This document shows positions 7,939 through 17,429 of a stretch of 64,000 bases of DNA, piece after piece. The translations under genes and the position numbers were made by a program. How positions within the stretch are numbered: position 1 is the stretch's first letter; the number at the start of each line of letters is the position of its first letter. This DNA comes from Arthrobacter sp. TMP15. GTDB taxonomy: Bacteria; Actinomycetota; Actinomycetes; Actinomycetales; Micrococcaceae. The stretch spans positions 2,976,001-3,040,000 of the forward strand of contig NZ_CP154262.1 of assembly GCF_039529835.1 (NCBI RefSeq), read 5' to 3'. The notes below the pieces were generated by a model that was given only the letters and a program-made list of their open reading frames with translations, was not told where the DNA came from and made no database searches.

Positions 7939-10242
7939 CTATGGATTGTGGCGTTTTTTGTGGTGTTTGGTGGTGTTTTCTTTTGGTGGGTTGAGGGTGT
8001 GGTTGATGTGTTTTTTGAGCCAGGTGGGGTATTGGGTGCGTTGGGGTTCTTGATGTTGGGGTTTTTGGTAGTTCCCTGATGGGGTGATCCAGCCGATGCG
8101 TCCGTCGGGGGTGGGTTGAGGGGTCCAGCCACGAAGACGAATGTTTTGCCGGTGTGGTTCTTGATAGCGGCGGTAGTTACCGTGGCGGTCTTTATCGTCC
8201 TTGAAGTGCTTGAGGCGGTGGTGACGTGCGCAGGCAGGACGAAGATTAGTCATGGCCGTGGTCCCCCCGTGTTCCCACGCGTTCAGGTGATCCAGCTCAG
8301 TGTCCATTACTGGATAAGGACAATTAGGGATGTAACAACCCCCAGTCAGGGCTTGCAGCACAGCTTTTTCAGCGTTACTAAGTGTGTACCGGTCCGGGTT
8401 CAACGCTAATGCTTCCCCACTGATCGGATCGGTGAGCACGCGCAGGAACGTGTGTGAGGCTGCCATGAGTTTCCTTGCGATTTCTTCTGGTATCGGACCG
8501 GTGCCGATACCCACAAGCTCCGCGGGCTCATCAGTTATCCCTAACAAGCCTAGGAAAGGAACCTTCAGGAGAATCAATGCCTTTGGTAGCGGCGGATCCG
8601 TAATGACTTTCCCCTGAGCCAGTGCGTGAAGCTGGTCTAAGTATTCTTGTTGCTGATCTTCCACGATCCCGTCAATGACCCCATTGACGAAACCTGAACC
8701 ATCCCCCACTAACTCCCCCACCACCAGAACATCCACCCCAACATCTACTCCAGTATCTGCTCCGCTATCGCCAGCATCTACTCCAGTATCGCCAGCGACG
8801 TCCTGGGCAAGGGTAGGGTGCGCATCATCCACCGCACTGCCCTCACCACCTAATCCCTTCCCAGCCCCCTTCTCAGCCGCGGGGCGCTCTTGAACAGGGA
8901 GGTACCCCTGAATCGGGTTACCTGGATTATGCAGGGAGTCAGCCTCACGTCCAGGGCAGGATTCACGCACGTCACCACCTGTGGCATCACGGTCTTTGGG
9001 GTCAGGGTCTGTGGTTACGTGGGTGTTGGGGTCAGGATCTGTGTGTGTCCAGATAGGCTCCGGATCAACCAACCTCACCCCAAAGCCCGAGCTAGATCCC
9101 CCGGAACTACTCTCGCTAGTACAGTGCCCGGAAGCACCAGCACTGCCACCGCGGTGACCCCAGTCAGGAACGTTGCTGCTGGTGCTGGTCTTGCTGGTGT
9201 TGTTACTGCCGGTCTTGGTGTAGTTATTGGCGGGTAGTTCTTGGCCCATCAGTAGTAGTGCAGCAACGTCAACACGAAGTTGATCCAGAGTTCTGTATTC
9301 CCCACGATCTCCCCCAACCCCATTCCCAGAACCGGAACCATGACCGGAGCTGGGGTCGGCCCCATTCCCAAAACTGGGGTCGGGGCCGGGGTTAGGGTGT
9401 GGTGTGGGGTGGGTGTTGGTGTGGTTTTTGATGGCTCGTGCTGTGCGGGTGCAGTGCGTCATGATTCCTGCTGCGGCCAGGGTGGGTAGATGCAGGCTTA
9501 GCCAGGACATCCCGTCGCGGCCTTCTTCGCAGAACATTTTACGCCGTGTGAAGGCTTCCTTGGTGGCGGTGGTGAGGGTATCTGGGAATGTTGACTCACG
9601 GGCTCGGCGGGCTTTGGAGGCAAACATTGATGCGGTAGCCCCGGGTGCTAGCACCAGCAATCGGGTCTGGAAAGCGGCGACTTCAGGGGCACTGATGCTA
9701 CTGCTCTCTTTGACAGTGGTGATCTCATCAGCGATCGTGCATGCGTGCCGCCAGGATAAAACCCCTGCTTGTAAAGCCTTGAACGTGACTGGGTGTTTTA
9801 GAACCTCCACGCAGTGATGCGTGAGTGCGGCAGCTGTTCGTTCAGGGATCCCTAAGACCAAAGCTGCTTCCAACACGGCACTACTTTGCGCTAGCGATGA
9901 TTGGTTCCGGTCTAGATCAACTAAAACTCGTTCTACTTCTACCGCACCCATTAATCGTCCCAACAGGGCCGCTTTACACGCCGCGGTAGCGTCTTCTAAA
10001 CGCTTCACTACCGCCAGAGCGGCGATAGCACCATCATGAACACCACGCACCACACCTAACTGAGAGGGCGGCTCCGGTTGTGGCGGGGGGAAGTCAATCA
10101 GTGGCGGTAATCCTGCCAAGGATGGATTGTCAGTGCCGAAGGGTTCAATAGAGGGAAGAGCGGCTATCGCACCAAGGAGTGCGGCCACATCCTGTGTGGC
10201 TTCCTCGCCCCGTTCCCCGGGGGCCATCACCGGAATACTCAT
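7939..10242 (-). CDS. DUF222 (13E12 repeat family) HNH endonuclease-domain protein
   Basis: 767 residues, longer than the usual 400-550 of this actinobacterial family. Residues 1-260 form the helical DUF222 region. The middle (about 270-540) is low-complexity, rich in Gly, Asp, Ser, Thr and Pro, with DPDPNT/DPDPKD and GVDVGVDV repeats. The C-terminal HNH module has CYIPNCPYP, ELDHLNAWEHGG, TNLRPACARHH and LKHF. These Cys/His pairs and the DH motif are intact, so nuclease activity is plausible. The last 85 residues are basic and rich in His, Gln and Pro. Such genes are multicopy in many actinobacteria and often mobile. It lies next to an IS remnant. Confidence 0.85.
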   Translation of the reverse strand: MSIPVMAPGERGEEATQDVAALLGAIAALPSIEPFGTDNPSLAGLPPLIDFPPPQPEPPSQLGVVRGVHDGAIAALAVVKRLEDATAACKAALLGRLMGAVEVERVLVDLDRNQSSLAQSSAVLEAALVLGIPERTAAALTHHCVEVLKHPVTFKALQAGVLSWRHACTIADEITTVKESSSISAPEVAAFQTRLLVLAPGATASMFASKARRARESTFPDTLTTATKEAFTRRKMFCEEGRDGMSWLSLHLPTLAAAGIMTHCTRTARAIKNHTNTHPTPHPNPGPDPSFGNGADPSSGHGSGSGNGVGGDRGEYRTLDQLRVDVAALLLMGQELPANNYTKTGSNNTSKTSTSSNVPDWGHRGGSAGASGHCTSESSSGGSSSGFGVRLVDPEPIWTHTDPDPNTHVTTDPDPKDRDATGGDVRESCPGREADSLHNPGNPIQGYLPVQERPAAEKGAGKGLGGEGSAVDDAHPTLAQDVAGDTGVDAGDSGADTGVDVGVDVLVVGELVGDGSGFVNGVIDGIVEDQQQEYLDQLHALAQGKVITDPPLPKALILLKVPFLGLLGITDEPAELVGIGTGPIPEEIARKLMAASHTFLRVLTDPISGEALALNPDRYTLSNAEKAVLQALTGGCYIPNCPYPVMDTELDHLNAWEHGGTTAMTNLRPACARHHRLKHFKDDKDRHGNYRRYQEPHRQNIRLRGWTPQPTPDGRIGWITPSGNYQKPQHQEPQRTQYPTWLKKHINHTLNPPKENTTKHHKKRHNP

Positions 10243-10442
10243 ACCACAAGTCTACGCCCGTCGTGACCGAAACGCTATAGTTCCTAGAAGAAACATTCTA
10301 AGCAATATCTACTCAGACCCCACCACGCCTCAGCTACACAAGCCGAAACCCGAGCCGAAACCCGACCCGCACCCACCCCCACAACGCAAGAACCGCCGTC
10401 GTCCGCCAACCAACAGCACCAACTCCTCCAGCAGATCCGACG

Positions 10443-12029
10443 CTAGGCCCCATGAACTGCAATCCCACCCGGCGCCTCCGCGTTGAACACTAGGCGGCGA
10501 TTGGCGATCTTGTCAGTGAAGAACCTGTCGTGGCTCACAACCAAAACCGCCCCGGGAAAATGCAGCAACGCTCGCTCCATGACCTGAGTGCTGGACATGT
10601 CCAGGTGGTTGGTGGGCTCATCAAGGACCAGTACGGACGCGCCAGAAAGCAGACATTGGGCCATGGCGACGCGGGCACGCTGGCCACCTGAGAGATTCCC
10701 GATGCGCTGCTTCAAATCAGCCTCGGAGAACTGGAACATGGCCAGAAACCTGTTGACGGATTTTTTAGTAGCGGTCAGGGCAAGGCTGTCGGGCATGGCG
10801 TTGACCGCATGGGTAACGGTGTCCTCCGGGTCAAGCTCGTCAAGAACCTGGTTGTAGGAGACCAGCCCGCCGCCCTTCGCCCAAGTGACGTAACCGGAAT
10901 CGGCAGGCTCCTCCCCCGTCAAAGCCCGCAACAGCGTTGACTTGCCCGAACCGTTGGAGCCCAGCACCACGATCCTGTTTCCCCTGCGAATCTCAAAACT
11001 AAGGTCGCTAAACAGGGTGCGCTCCCCGTAAGACTTCGTCAGTGACTCCACCCGGCACAGCACATCCTTGACGTGCAGACCACCGTAAATTTCGGTAATG
11101 ATCTTATCCACTGGCCGCGGCGCACGCGATTTCTTGATCTTTGAAAGCTTGGAATCGAGCCCCTTTGTGGCACCCTTAGCGGCCTCACGCCGATCAGAAA
11201 TCCCCTCGGCTTCGAAGGCGAGCAGCTCGGATTCATGCATAAACTGGCTCTCAAGGCTCTTAAGCCGGAATTGCTTGGCTACCACGTACTGGGCAAAATT
11301 GCCGGGGTACTCATGCAAGTGGTAATTCTCCAGTTCGATGATGCGGGTGACCACTGAGTCAAGGAATTTCCTATCATGGGAGACGATGATCGCCGCACCC
11401 TTGAAGTTCTTAAACCAGGCTTCCAGCCATTCAACTCCCGCCACATCTAGGTAGTTTGTGGGCTCGTCGAGCAGTAGTACCTCGGGGGCCTCCAACAGAA
11501 TCTTGGCCAAGGCCGCACGGTTGCGCCAACCGCCCGAAAGATCGTCAATGGGGCACACCCGGTGCGCTTCATTGAAGCCAAGTGTAGTCAGCACCTTGTC
11601 GATGGAACGCTGATAATCCCAGCCATCTAGCCGGTCCATATCAGCAAAAAGCTCGGACTGCCGGTGGATCAGCCGGTCCATTTCCACCTCGGCCTGATTG
11701 AGCGCAAGCGCAGCATCGATCTCCGCAAGCTCAGCCTCAATTTCAAGGACGTGCGCAAACACGTCTTCTAGCACCTCTAGAATGGTTGACTTTCCATTGA
11801 GCTCGGAAAACTGGGAAAAGTAACCGATCTTTGTACCCAGCTCAATGCTGACTGTGCCGGTGTCCGGCTCCACCTGATCCATGACGAGCTTGAGCAGCGT
11901 GGACTTTCCCGAGCCATTACGCCCGATCAAACCCACCCGATCCCCTGCTTCCAACTTGAAAAACGTCTCGCGAAGCACCTGAACCTTGTCAAAGCGGACG
12001 CTAACATCGTTCAAACGGATCAAGCTCAT
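10443..12029 (-). CDS. ABC-F family ATPase (ribosome-associated or antibiotic-resistance type)
   Basis: 528 residues from the ATG at 12029, which has AAAGGA 8 nt upstream; an upstream in-frame extension looks non-coding. Two ABC domains are fused without membrane segments. The first has GRNGSGKS (36-43), LSGGWRNR and LLLDEPTNYLD. The second has GSNGSGKST (about 357), LSGGQRAR and LVLDEPTNHLD. A linker lies between them, with RAPRPVDKI before the second domain. ABC-F proteins act on the ribosome to regulate translation or release stalling drugs; which role applies here cannot be read from sequence. It is transcribed toward the DUF222 gene, about 200 bp away. Confidence 0.87.
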   Translation of the reverse strand: MSLIRLNDVSVRFDKVQVLRETFFKLEAGDRVGLIGRNGSGKSTLLKLVMDQVEPDTGTVSIELGTKIGYFSQFSELNGKSTILEVLEDVFAHVLEIEAELAEIDAALALNQAEVEMDRLIHRQSELFADMDRLDGWDYQRSIDKVLTTLGFNEAHRVCPIDDLSGGWRNRAALAKILLEAPEVLLLDEPTNYLDVAGVEWLEAWFKNFKGAAIIVSHDRKFLDSVVTRIIELENYHLHEYPGNFAQYVVAKQFRLKSLESQFMHESELLAFEAEGISDRREAAKGATKGLDSKLSKIKKSRAPRPVDKIITEIYGGLHVKDVLCRVESLTKSYGERTLFSDLSFEIRRGNRIVVLGSNGSGKSTLLRALTGEEPADSGYVTWAKGGGLVSYNQVLDELDPEDTVTHAVNAMPDSLALTATKKSVNRFLAMFQFSEADLKQRIGNLSGGQRARVAMAQCLLSGASVLVLDEPTNHLDMSSTQVMERALLHFPGAVLVVSHDRFFTDKIANRRLVFNAEAPGGIAVHGA

Positions 12030-12285
12030 GGGTGTGTTCCTTTTATTGCAGATGTAGGTAGATGGCGGGGCCGGGAAAACACCCACCATCATTTTACCGC
12101 TGAACCGTGACGCGATCTCCGCATGGAGAACGACGCCGGGGGAGACAAGGCGGGCCACGCACGTAGGCGACGCGAACGTTCATAGGAGAGCAGTCCGCCT
12201 AGGCCTGGCTACGCTGCAGCCTGTACGGTTATTTCTAATGACGCGGCCGCCAAAGAGGGCAGCCCAATCGATGAATGGAGATTAG

Positions 12286-13272
12286 ATGAGCGCGCCAATT
12301 CGTATTGGAATTGCTGGTTACGGAAACTTGGGTCGTGGCGTTGAGGCTGCGATCGCCAAAAACACGGATATGAACCTGGCTGGTATCTACACCCGCCGCA
12401 ATCCGGCCGATCTGTTACCGCTGAATGCTGGGGCAGCCGTGTACTCCATGGATGATTTGGCCAGTCACGCAAATGACATCGACGTGCTGATCCTGTGCGG
12501 AGGATCCAAGTCAGACCTACCCGAGCAGGGCCCGGTATTGGCTGCGTTGTTTAATACTGTGGACAGTTTTGATACGCACGCGCGAATCCCAGAGTACTTC
12601 GCTTCCGTGGATACCCCAGCGCTGGCCAACTCCAAGACTGCCTTGATCTCTGCGGGCTGGGATCCGGGCATGTTTTCCATTAACCGTGTGTACGGTGAGG
12701 CCTTGTTGCCCGACGGCGAAACTTACACTTTCTGGGGCCGCGGGCTGAGCCAGGGGCACTCGGACGCTATCCGTCGCGTTTCGGGGGTGGCTGGCGGAGT
12801 GCAGTACACCCTGCCATCGGAAGCGGCTATTGAGGAAGTACGCAGCGGCTCGCGGCCGGAGCTCACAACGCGTCAGAAGCACACCCGCGAATGTTTTGTA
12901 GTGTTGGCAGAGGGAGCATCCGAAGACGCCGTCCGTGCCGAGATTGTGGGGATGGAACACTATTTTGACCAGTATGACACCACAGTGAACTTCATTTCCG
13001 CCGAAGAATTGGCACGCGATCATGCAGCCATGCCCCATGGAGGGTTCGTTATTCGTAGCGGAAACACTACCGCCGGGCACTCCCAGGTGATCGAGTACTC
13101 GCTGGCGTTAGAAAGCAACCCGGAGTTCACCTCCAGCGTGTTGGTTGCCTATGCTCGCGCCGTGCACCGCATGAATCAGTCCGGTCAGTTTGGTGCTAAA
13201 ACCGTTTTCGACGTGGCCCCCGGACTACTCTCACCTAAATCCGCGGAGCAACTGCGCGCCCAACAGCTCTAG
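12286..13272 (+). CDS. ddh: meso-Diaminopimelate D-dehydrogenase
   Basis: 328 residues. The N-terminal Rossmann motif [13 protein letters not shown] is followed by IYTRR, the [13 protein letters not shown] segment, NTVDSFDTH and [13 protein letters not shown]. This order is characteristic of Ddh, which reversibly converts tetrahydrodipicolinate, ammonia and NADPH to meso-diaminopimelate in one step of lysine biosynthesis. The length matches the Corynebacterium enzyme (about 320). It stands alone: the ABC-F gene is divergent, and downstream it collides with a helicase pseudogene, the two stop codons overlapping by 2 bp. Confidence 0.9.
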   Translation: MSAPIRIGIAGYGNLGRGVEAAIAKNTDMNLAGIYTRRNPADLLPLNAGAAVYSMDDLASHANDIDVLILCGGSKSDLPEQGPVLAALFNTVDSFDTHARIPEYFASVDTPALANSKTALISAGWDPGMFSINRVYGEALLPDGETYTFWGRGLSQGHSDAIRRVSGVAGGVQYTLPSEAAIEEVRSGSRPELTTRQKHTRECFVVLAEGASEDAVRAEIVGMEHYFDQYDTTVNFISAEELARDHAAMPHGGFVIRSGNTTAGHSQVIEYSLALESNPEFTSSVLVAYARAVHRMNQSGQFGAKTVFDVAPGLLSPKSAEQLRAQQL

Positions 13273-14530
13273 GGGAAATCCATGGCGGAGGTGAATAGTT
13301 TTGCCTTCCTTTTCTTCAGCGCCATGACTTTCTCCTCGATCGTGTCCTTGGCCACCAACCGGTAGACCACGACATTTTTAGTCTGTTCCATCCGGTGGGT
13401 GCGGTCTGCGGCCTGATTTTCCGCGGCAGGATCCCACCAAGGATCCAGCAGAAAGCAGTAGTCGGTTTCTGCGAGGTTTAGGCCAAAGCCAACCGATTTT
13501 AAACTGTTCAGAAACATCGGTGCGGTTCCTGGCTTGAACTTCTCGTTGGCCTCGCCATGCTTGCTGGTTTAGCCGGCCAAATAGGCGTACGCAATGACAG
13601 CTGCGATCAGACGTTCCCAGGTTTTGCCCAGAAAGATTGTGAACTGGCCAAAAATAGTGCCCGGCGTCCCTCGCCACCATATCTTCAAGCTGTTCACATA
13701 AGATCTCGAGCTTGCTGGACGCAGCAATGGCGTACTTCGGGTCAACTAAGGAGGCGTCCAAGCTTAACATCAGCAGCGTAGTGAGGGAGTGAAAAATGGC
13801 AAATTGCTTCTTTTCCATGTCGTCTACCAAGCCAACCAATTTTGGCGTTCACGCTGCCGATGACGATGATATACGGTGCGGTGTCGCGGAGCGAGTTCCA
13901 GGATTTGCTCCTGCTTGGGCGGCAGTTCCTTAGCTACTGTGTCCTTGATACGTCTCGTTGCCAGCGCCCGGATCCGCCGGCACAATTGTTTTTGCTTGTC
14001 CACATCCCCTTCCTTCTCACCAGGCTGGCAGTAATAGCCCTATGAACTACGTCGACAGCGGGAGCGGTTCCGTGGCGGTAGTGGCAAAAAGCCACCACAG
14101 CTCCATCGGGTTGCTTTGCATGCGTGTGCCAGTGCTGACCAACTTGAATGGGGCAGGGAATGACCTCAAAAGCTGGCTGGAATCAGTGAGATGCTTCTTC
14201 AAAAAGTCGGCCTCGTCCAGGATCAATCCCGCACATTTCCGGCTTTCATAGGCTTCATTTTCTGGGCGGAAAAAATGCAGGAGGTACTGACGACGTCGGC
14301 CCCGCTCACCGCTGAGACCACATGGGTTCTACTTTTTGCGCAGCTGGTCGGTAATTGCCCTGGTGTTCAGGGCTGGCGCAGAGCAGCTGGGCTCGGCCGC
14401 CCTGTTGGATATCACCGAGGTGGGTGCAACCACAGGGTTGACAGACACCACCTTGAACACCGGGGACCACAACAACCGCGATGACCCAACAAGTCCGTGA
14501 CGCTTGCCAAAGGAGCTGACCAACCATGGC
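13269..14530 (-). pseudogene. Decayed SNF2-family DEAD/DEAH-box helicase
   Basis: Pieces of an SNF2/RapA helicase appear in order but in different frames. From upstream they are a KVVSVN segment near 14440, GADVV near 14310, KCAGLILDEADFLKKH with PAPFKLVSTGTRMQSNPMELW (14240-14090), then EKKQFAIFHSLTTLLMLSLDASLVDPKYA and SSKLEILCEQLEDMVA (13820-13670). The intact-looking end has [51 protein letters not shown]. Motifs II, III and V-VI are visible, but several frameshifts and stops break the gene. The final residues run into the ddh stop. Confidence 0.8.
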
Positions 14531-14650
14531 AACAAGTCTTCGTCGGGACCACTTCAAAGCCTGCTTCCGCCGTCGTCGTACATCATGACCACAGTTAGTT
14601 CGCACCAGATTGCATTCACTCATGAGTGCAGTGCGGGCACCTTCCATGGC

Positions 14651-15009
14651 AAAAAGTCCACCATATTATTTGCGGCTGCCGACCGTGCAACTTTCCGGGC
14701 TTTCCCTCCGATTCATGGACGAACACCCCGCGTTGTACAAGTTAAGCCAGCAAACCGAGTTCACCTTCGTTGGGACACTGCGCTTGCATTACACCCGGAT
14801 CGATGGAGGTAGCGTTGACGGTCTCGACGCCGGTTAGCTGACCAGAAAAGTGGAACTCCTAGCCCCTGCGGTGGGGGTCTGAGCGCTGATAAGTATCGGT
14901 GAGAACCTCGGCATACAGTGGGCACTCCGGCAGGAAGGCGATATGGAAACCACAGGCGACTGACGACTAGCTATACCTGAGTAAGTTTTCAAGTGAATAA
15001 TGGATTAGC
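14651..15009. other. No recognisable gene
   Basis: Between the helicase remnant and the 3-hydroxybutyrate dehydrogenase no frame on either strand gives a recognisable domain. Short frames here look like decayed N-terminal sequence of the same helicase, but no motif supports this. A promoter for the downstream dehydrogenase is expected near the end of the stretch. Confidence 0.5.
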
Positions 15010-15072
15010 TTGGACCCGCACTGGTACCCGAGCCTGCACCACCGGCAGCAATTAATGACAGGAGAACCAACC

Positions 15073-15852
15073 ATGAACCAAAATGAGTACAAGCAAGCAC
15101 CTCACGAGGGGCGCCTTTTGGGGCGAACTGCCCTGGTAACTGGAGGGGCCAGCGGCATCGGCGAGGCTTGCGCACGGGCCTTTGCCGCCGAGGGCGCCGT
15201 AGTTACTGTCGCAGATGTGAACAAAGCGGCAGCCACTGAACTTGCAGACCAAATTGGCGGCGATGTGTGGGCCGTTGATTTAAGCGACACGAAAGCACTT
15301 GAAACGTTGGTATTGACCACCGATATTTTGGTGAACAACGCCGGCATCCAGAGCATCGCACCGATCGAAGAGTTCGTACCTGACACGTGGCGACTGATTC
15401 ACAAAATCATGCTTGAAGCCCCCTTTCTCCTAATCCGCGCCGCACTGCCAGGCATGTACGCACGCGGGTTTGGACGCATACTCAACGTCTCCTCAGTGCA
15501 CGGACTACGTGCCAGCGCCTTCAAAAGTGCGTATGTGGCAGCAAAACACGGCATGGAGGGCCTCTCAAAGGTCACAGCATTGGAAGGCGGAGCACACGGG
15601 GTCACCAGCAACTGCATCAATCCCGGCTACGTCCGCACACCGCTTGTGGAGAAACAGATCACCGAGCAGGCGAAAGTGCATGGCATCCCCGAGTCCGAGG
15701 TCATTGCCAAAATCATGCTCACAGAAAGTGCCATCAAACGGCTCGTTGAACCAAACGAGGTGGCTTCATTGGCCACCTGGTTGGCAACAGCAGAGGCCGG
15801 CATGGTTACGGGCGCCTCATACACAATGGACGGCGGCTGGAGTGCGCGATGA
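15073..15852 (+). CDS. 3-Hydroxybutyrate dehydrogenase (short-chain dehydrogenase)
   Basis: 259 residues from the ATG at 15073, which has AGGAG 8-9 nt upstream; an in-frame extension to 15010 lacks a site. The SDR signature is complete: TGGASGIG cofactor loop, NNAGIQ, catalytic Ser in NVSSVHGL and Y-x3-K in YVAAKHGM. The stretch LVEPNEVASLATWLA with TGASYTMDGGWSAR is the usual end of D-3-hydroxybutyrate dehydrogenases, which oxidise 3-hydroxybutyrate to acetoacetate with NAD. A CoA-transferase remnant lies 0.8 kb downstream, suggesting a former ketone-body or polyhydroxybutyrate catabolic cluster. Confidence 0.82.
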   Translation: MNQNEYKQAPHEGRLLGRTALVTGGASGIGEACARAFAAEGAVVTVADVNKAAATELADQIGGDVWAVDLSDTKALETLVLTTDILVNNAGIQSIAPIEEFVPDTWRLIHKIMLEAPFLLIRAALPGMYARGFGRILNVSSVHGLRASAFKSAYVAAKHGMEGLSKVTALEGGAHGVTSNCINPGYVRTPLVEKQITEQAKVHGIPESEVIAKIMLTESAIKRLVEPNEVASLATWLATAEAGMVTGASYTMDGGWSAR

Positions 15853-16637
15853 CCCAACCGATGCTCTGGAGCGGTGCAGTTAAATCAATCACAGGTAGTG
15901 AGACACGCTCGAGTGCCGTCTCGTCGCGTTGGTGCTGATCCACCGCCGTCCTAAGCCGGTCTCTTTCTCAACCGAATTACCTTGACTATTCACGTCTCCA
16001 TTCTGCCCTCACCTGGCATTGACCCCCCTGTAGTGATATTTACATGGCGCACGATTCGCAAGGGCAGGCCCACCCTTGGGACCCTCCGCCAGCTAGGGGC
16101 ATTGGCTCATGCCACGGCCACTTGCCCCGTGGCATGATACATGCTGCAGCATTTGCGGAGCTTTTTTTGCGCAGCTTTGTTCCTGTAGGCCCGAACGGCT
16201 CATTCGAAGAGGTGCCGGACTCTACCAAGATGACTATGTTGGTCGCTGCGCAGAAACAGTAGCTCGGTTCACGGTCTTTCAGGTTCCTGAGGCTGACCCT
16301 TGCACGATCGTGATGGACTCTGCCGGAGCCGGAGCCGCCGCCACCGGGGTGGCCGGATCGATTACTGCCCTATTGCCAGCAGCTTCCGGTTCGCAGTCCA
16401 CGCGGACTTGCCACCACGCCGGATGCCAGTACGTCTCCGAAAAACGCCTCGAGCATGAATATAACGTACAAGAGAAGAATCACCTCAGTGGCCAATGCCC
16501 CAGACGGGCGCCCCTTTGGCCGTTGGCGGGTTGTGGCTGTCTGAGAACCCTATGCAGCTGATCAATGCGGGGCGGCCCCAGCGCACAACCGGGCCCTGTG
16601 TGGTCTCCACTAATTATCGTGTAGATGACGGGCTCGA
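15853..16637. other. No recognisable intact gene; probably decayed sequence
   Basis: All six frames were read. One plus frame (16109-16561) is open for 150 codons, but its composition (many Cys, Trp and Arg, no domain) is that of an accidental frame. Given the CoA-transferase B remnant that follows, a lost subunit A or thiolase would be expected here. I could not identify any conserved motif of either. Confidence 0.45.
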
Positions 16638-16971
16638 TTGGAGCTCTTGACTGCCGCGCTTAGGCATACGTACTTTCTCGCATGGGAGTGGGTCCCCTAT
16701 CAAGTTGAGTCCGACGTCGACCTTGATCTCATCAACGCAGGGAAAGAAACAATCACGATACCCCCTGGCGATACCTTCCTAGACTCTGTCATAAGATTCG
16801 GCACGATCCGTGGTGGACAGGATCGTCACCGGCCAAGCCGTTCTGGATATAACTGACAATGGACTTGCCCTTGTTGAAACTGCGCCGGGGGTCAATATTG
16901 AGAGCATTCGCGCTGCCACGGGCGCCCATTTCAGCGTTTCTGAAGATCTGCTGGAATCAAGCGCCAACTAG
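16638..16971 (+). pseudogene. Remnant of CoA-transferase subunit B (3-oxoacid CoA-transferase)
   Basis: Residues reading [33 protein letters not shown] match the central part of subunit B, where INAGKETVT, a PG..FFDSA and FGMIRGG motif are usual. Immediately afterwards the reading shifts by one base to [28 protein letters not shown], which is the family C-terminal part. Roughly 90 residues that normally separate the two blocks are missing, and the junction changes frame. The N-terminal catalytic Glu region is also absent. This is a dead gene that once served acetoacetate activation next to the 3-hydroxybutyrate dehydrogenase. Confidence 0.75.
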
Positions 16972-17164
16972 CCTGCCCAAACAAAATTAACTTCCACTAA
17001 GAAGTAGTTAGATTTTTTAACTAGGTCTATTATTCTGCATTCCCAAGCACTATGGTTACAGCAAGTGCAAGATCTAGTTCACAGGCAACAATGCCCGCGA
17101 ACTCATCCCCGGCACCCCTGCTGAGCGTTCCGCTCGGGCAGCATTGCTACTTGGAGGAACTGCC

Positions 17165-17419
17165 ATGACTGACAACCAAGCATTAGCCGATGATTTCCGT
17201 TCCGTCCCGGTCAGCGACTGGTCCGACCTAGGCCAACAACTCTGGTCGTACCTAACCGGTCGAGGTGCCGTGGTCAACTACACTTTCGTGGATATGAGCG
17301 TTGAGGTGCCACGCGATATCGGTCCCGACGCCCCACGAGCCACGTGGAAGTTCAATGGGACGCTGCGAGTGACAACCAGCGACAATGAAAGCGCCCCCGT
17401 TGCAGGCCCTAAGTCCTAG
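17165..17419 (+). CDS. Small protein of unknown function, partner of the FHA gene
   Basis: 84 residues from an ATG preceded by GGAGGA at 6 nt. The sequence is acidic, begins DNQALADDFRSVPVSDWSDLGQQLWSYL and contains short beta-like stretches (VNYTFVDMSVEVP, WKFNGTLRVTT). There is no signal peptide or membrane segment. Its stop is 10 bp before the FHA gene start, so the two are almost surely one operon. No family is recognised. The strong ribosome site and conserved-looking amino acid composition argue that it is real. Confidence 0.65.
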   Translation: MTDNQALADDFRSVPVSDWSDLGQQLWSYLTGRGAVVNYTFVDMSVEVPRDIGPDAPRATWKFNGTLRVTTSDNESAPVAGPKS

Positions 17420-17429
17420 GTGATGTGCC

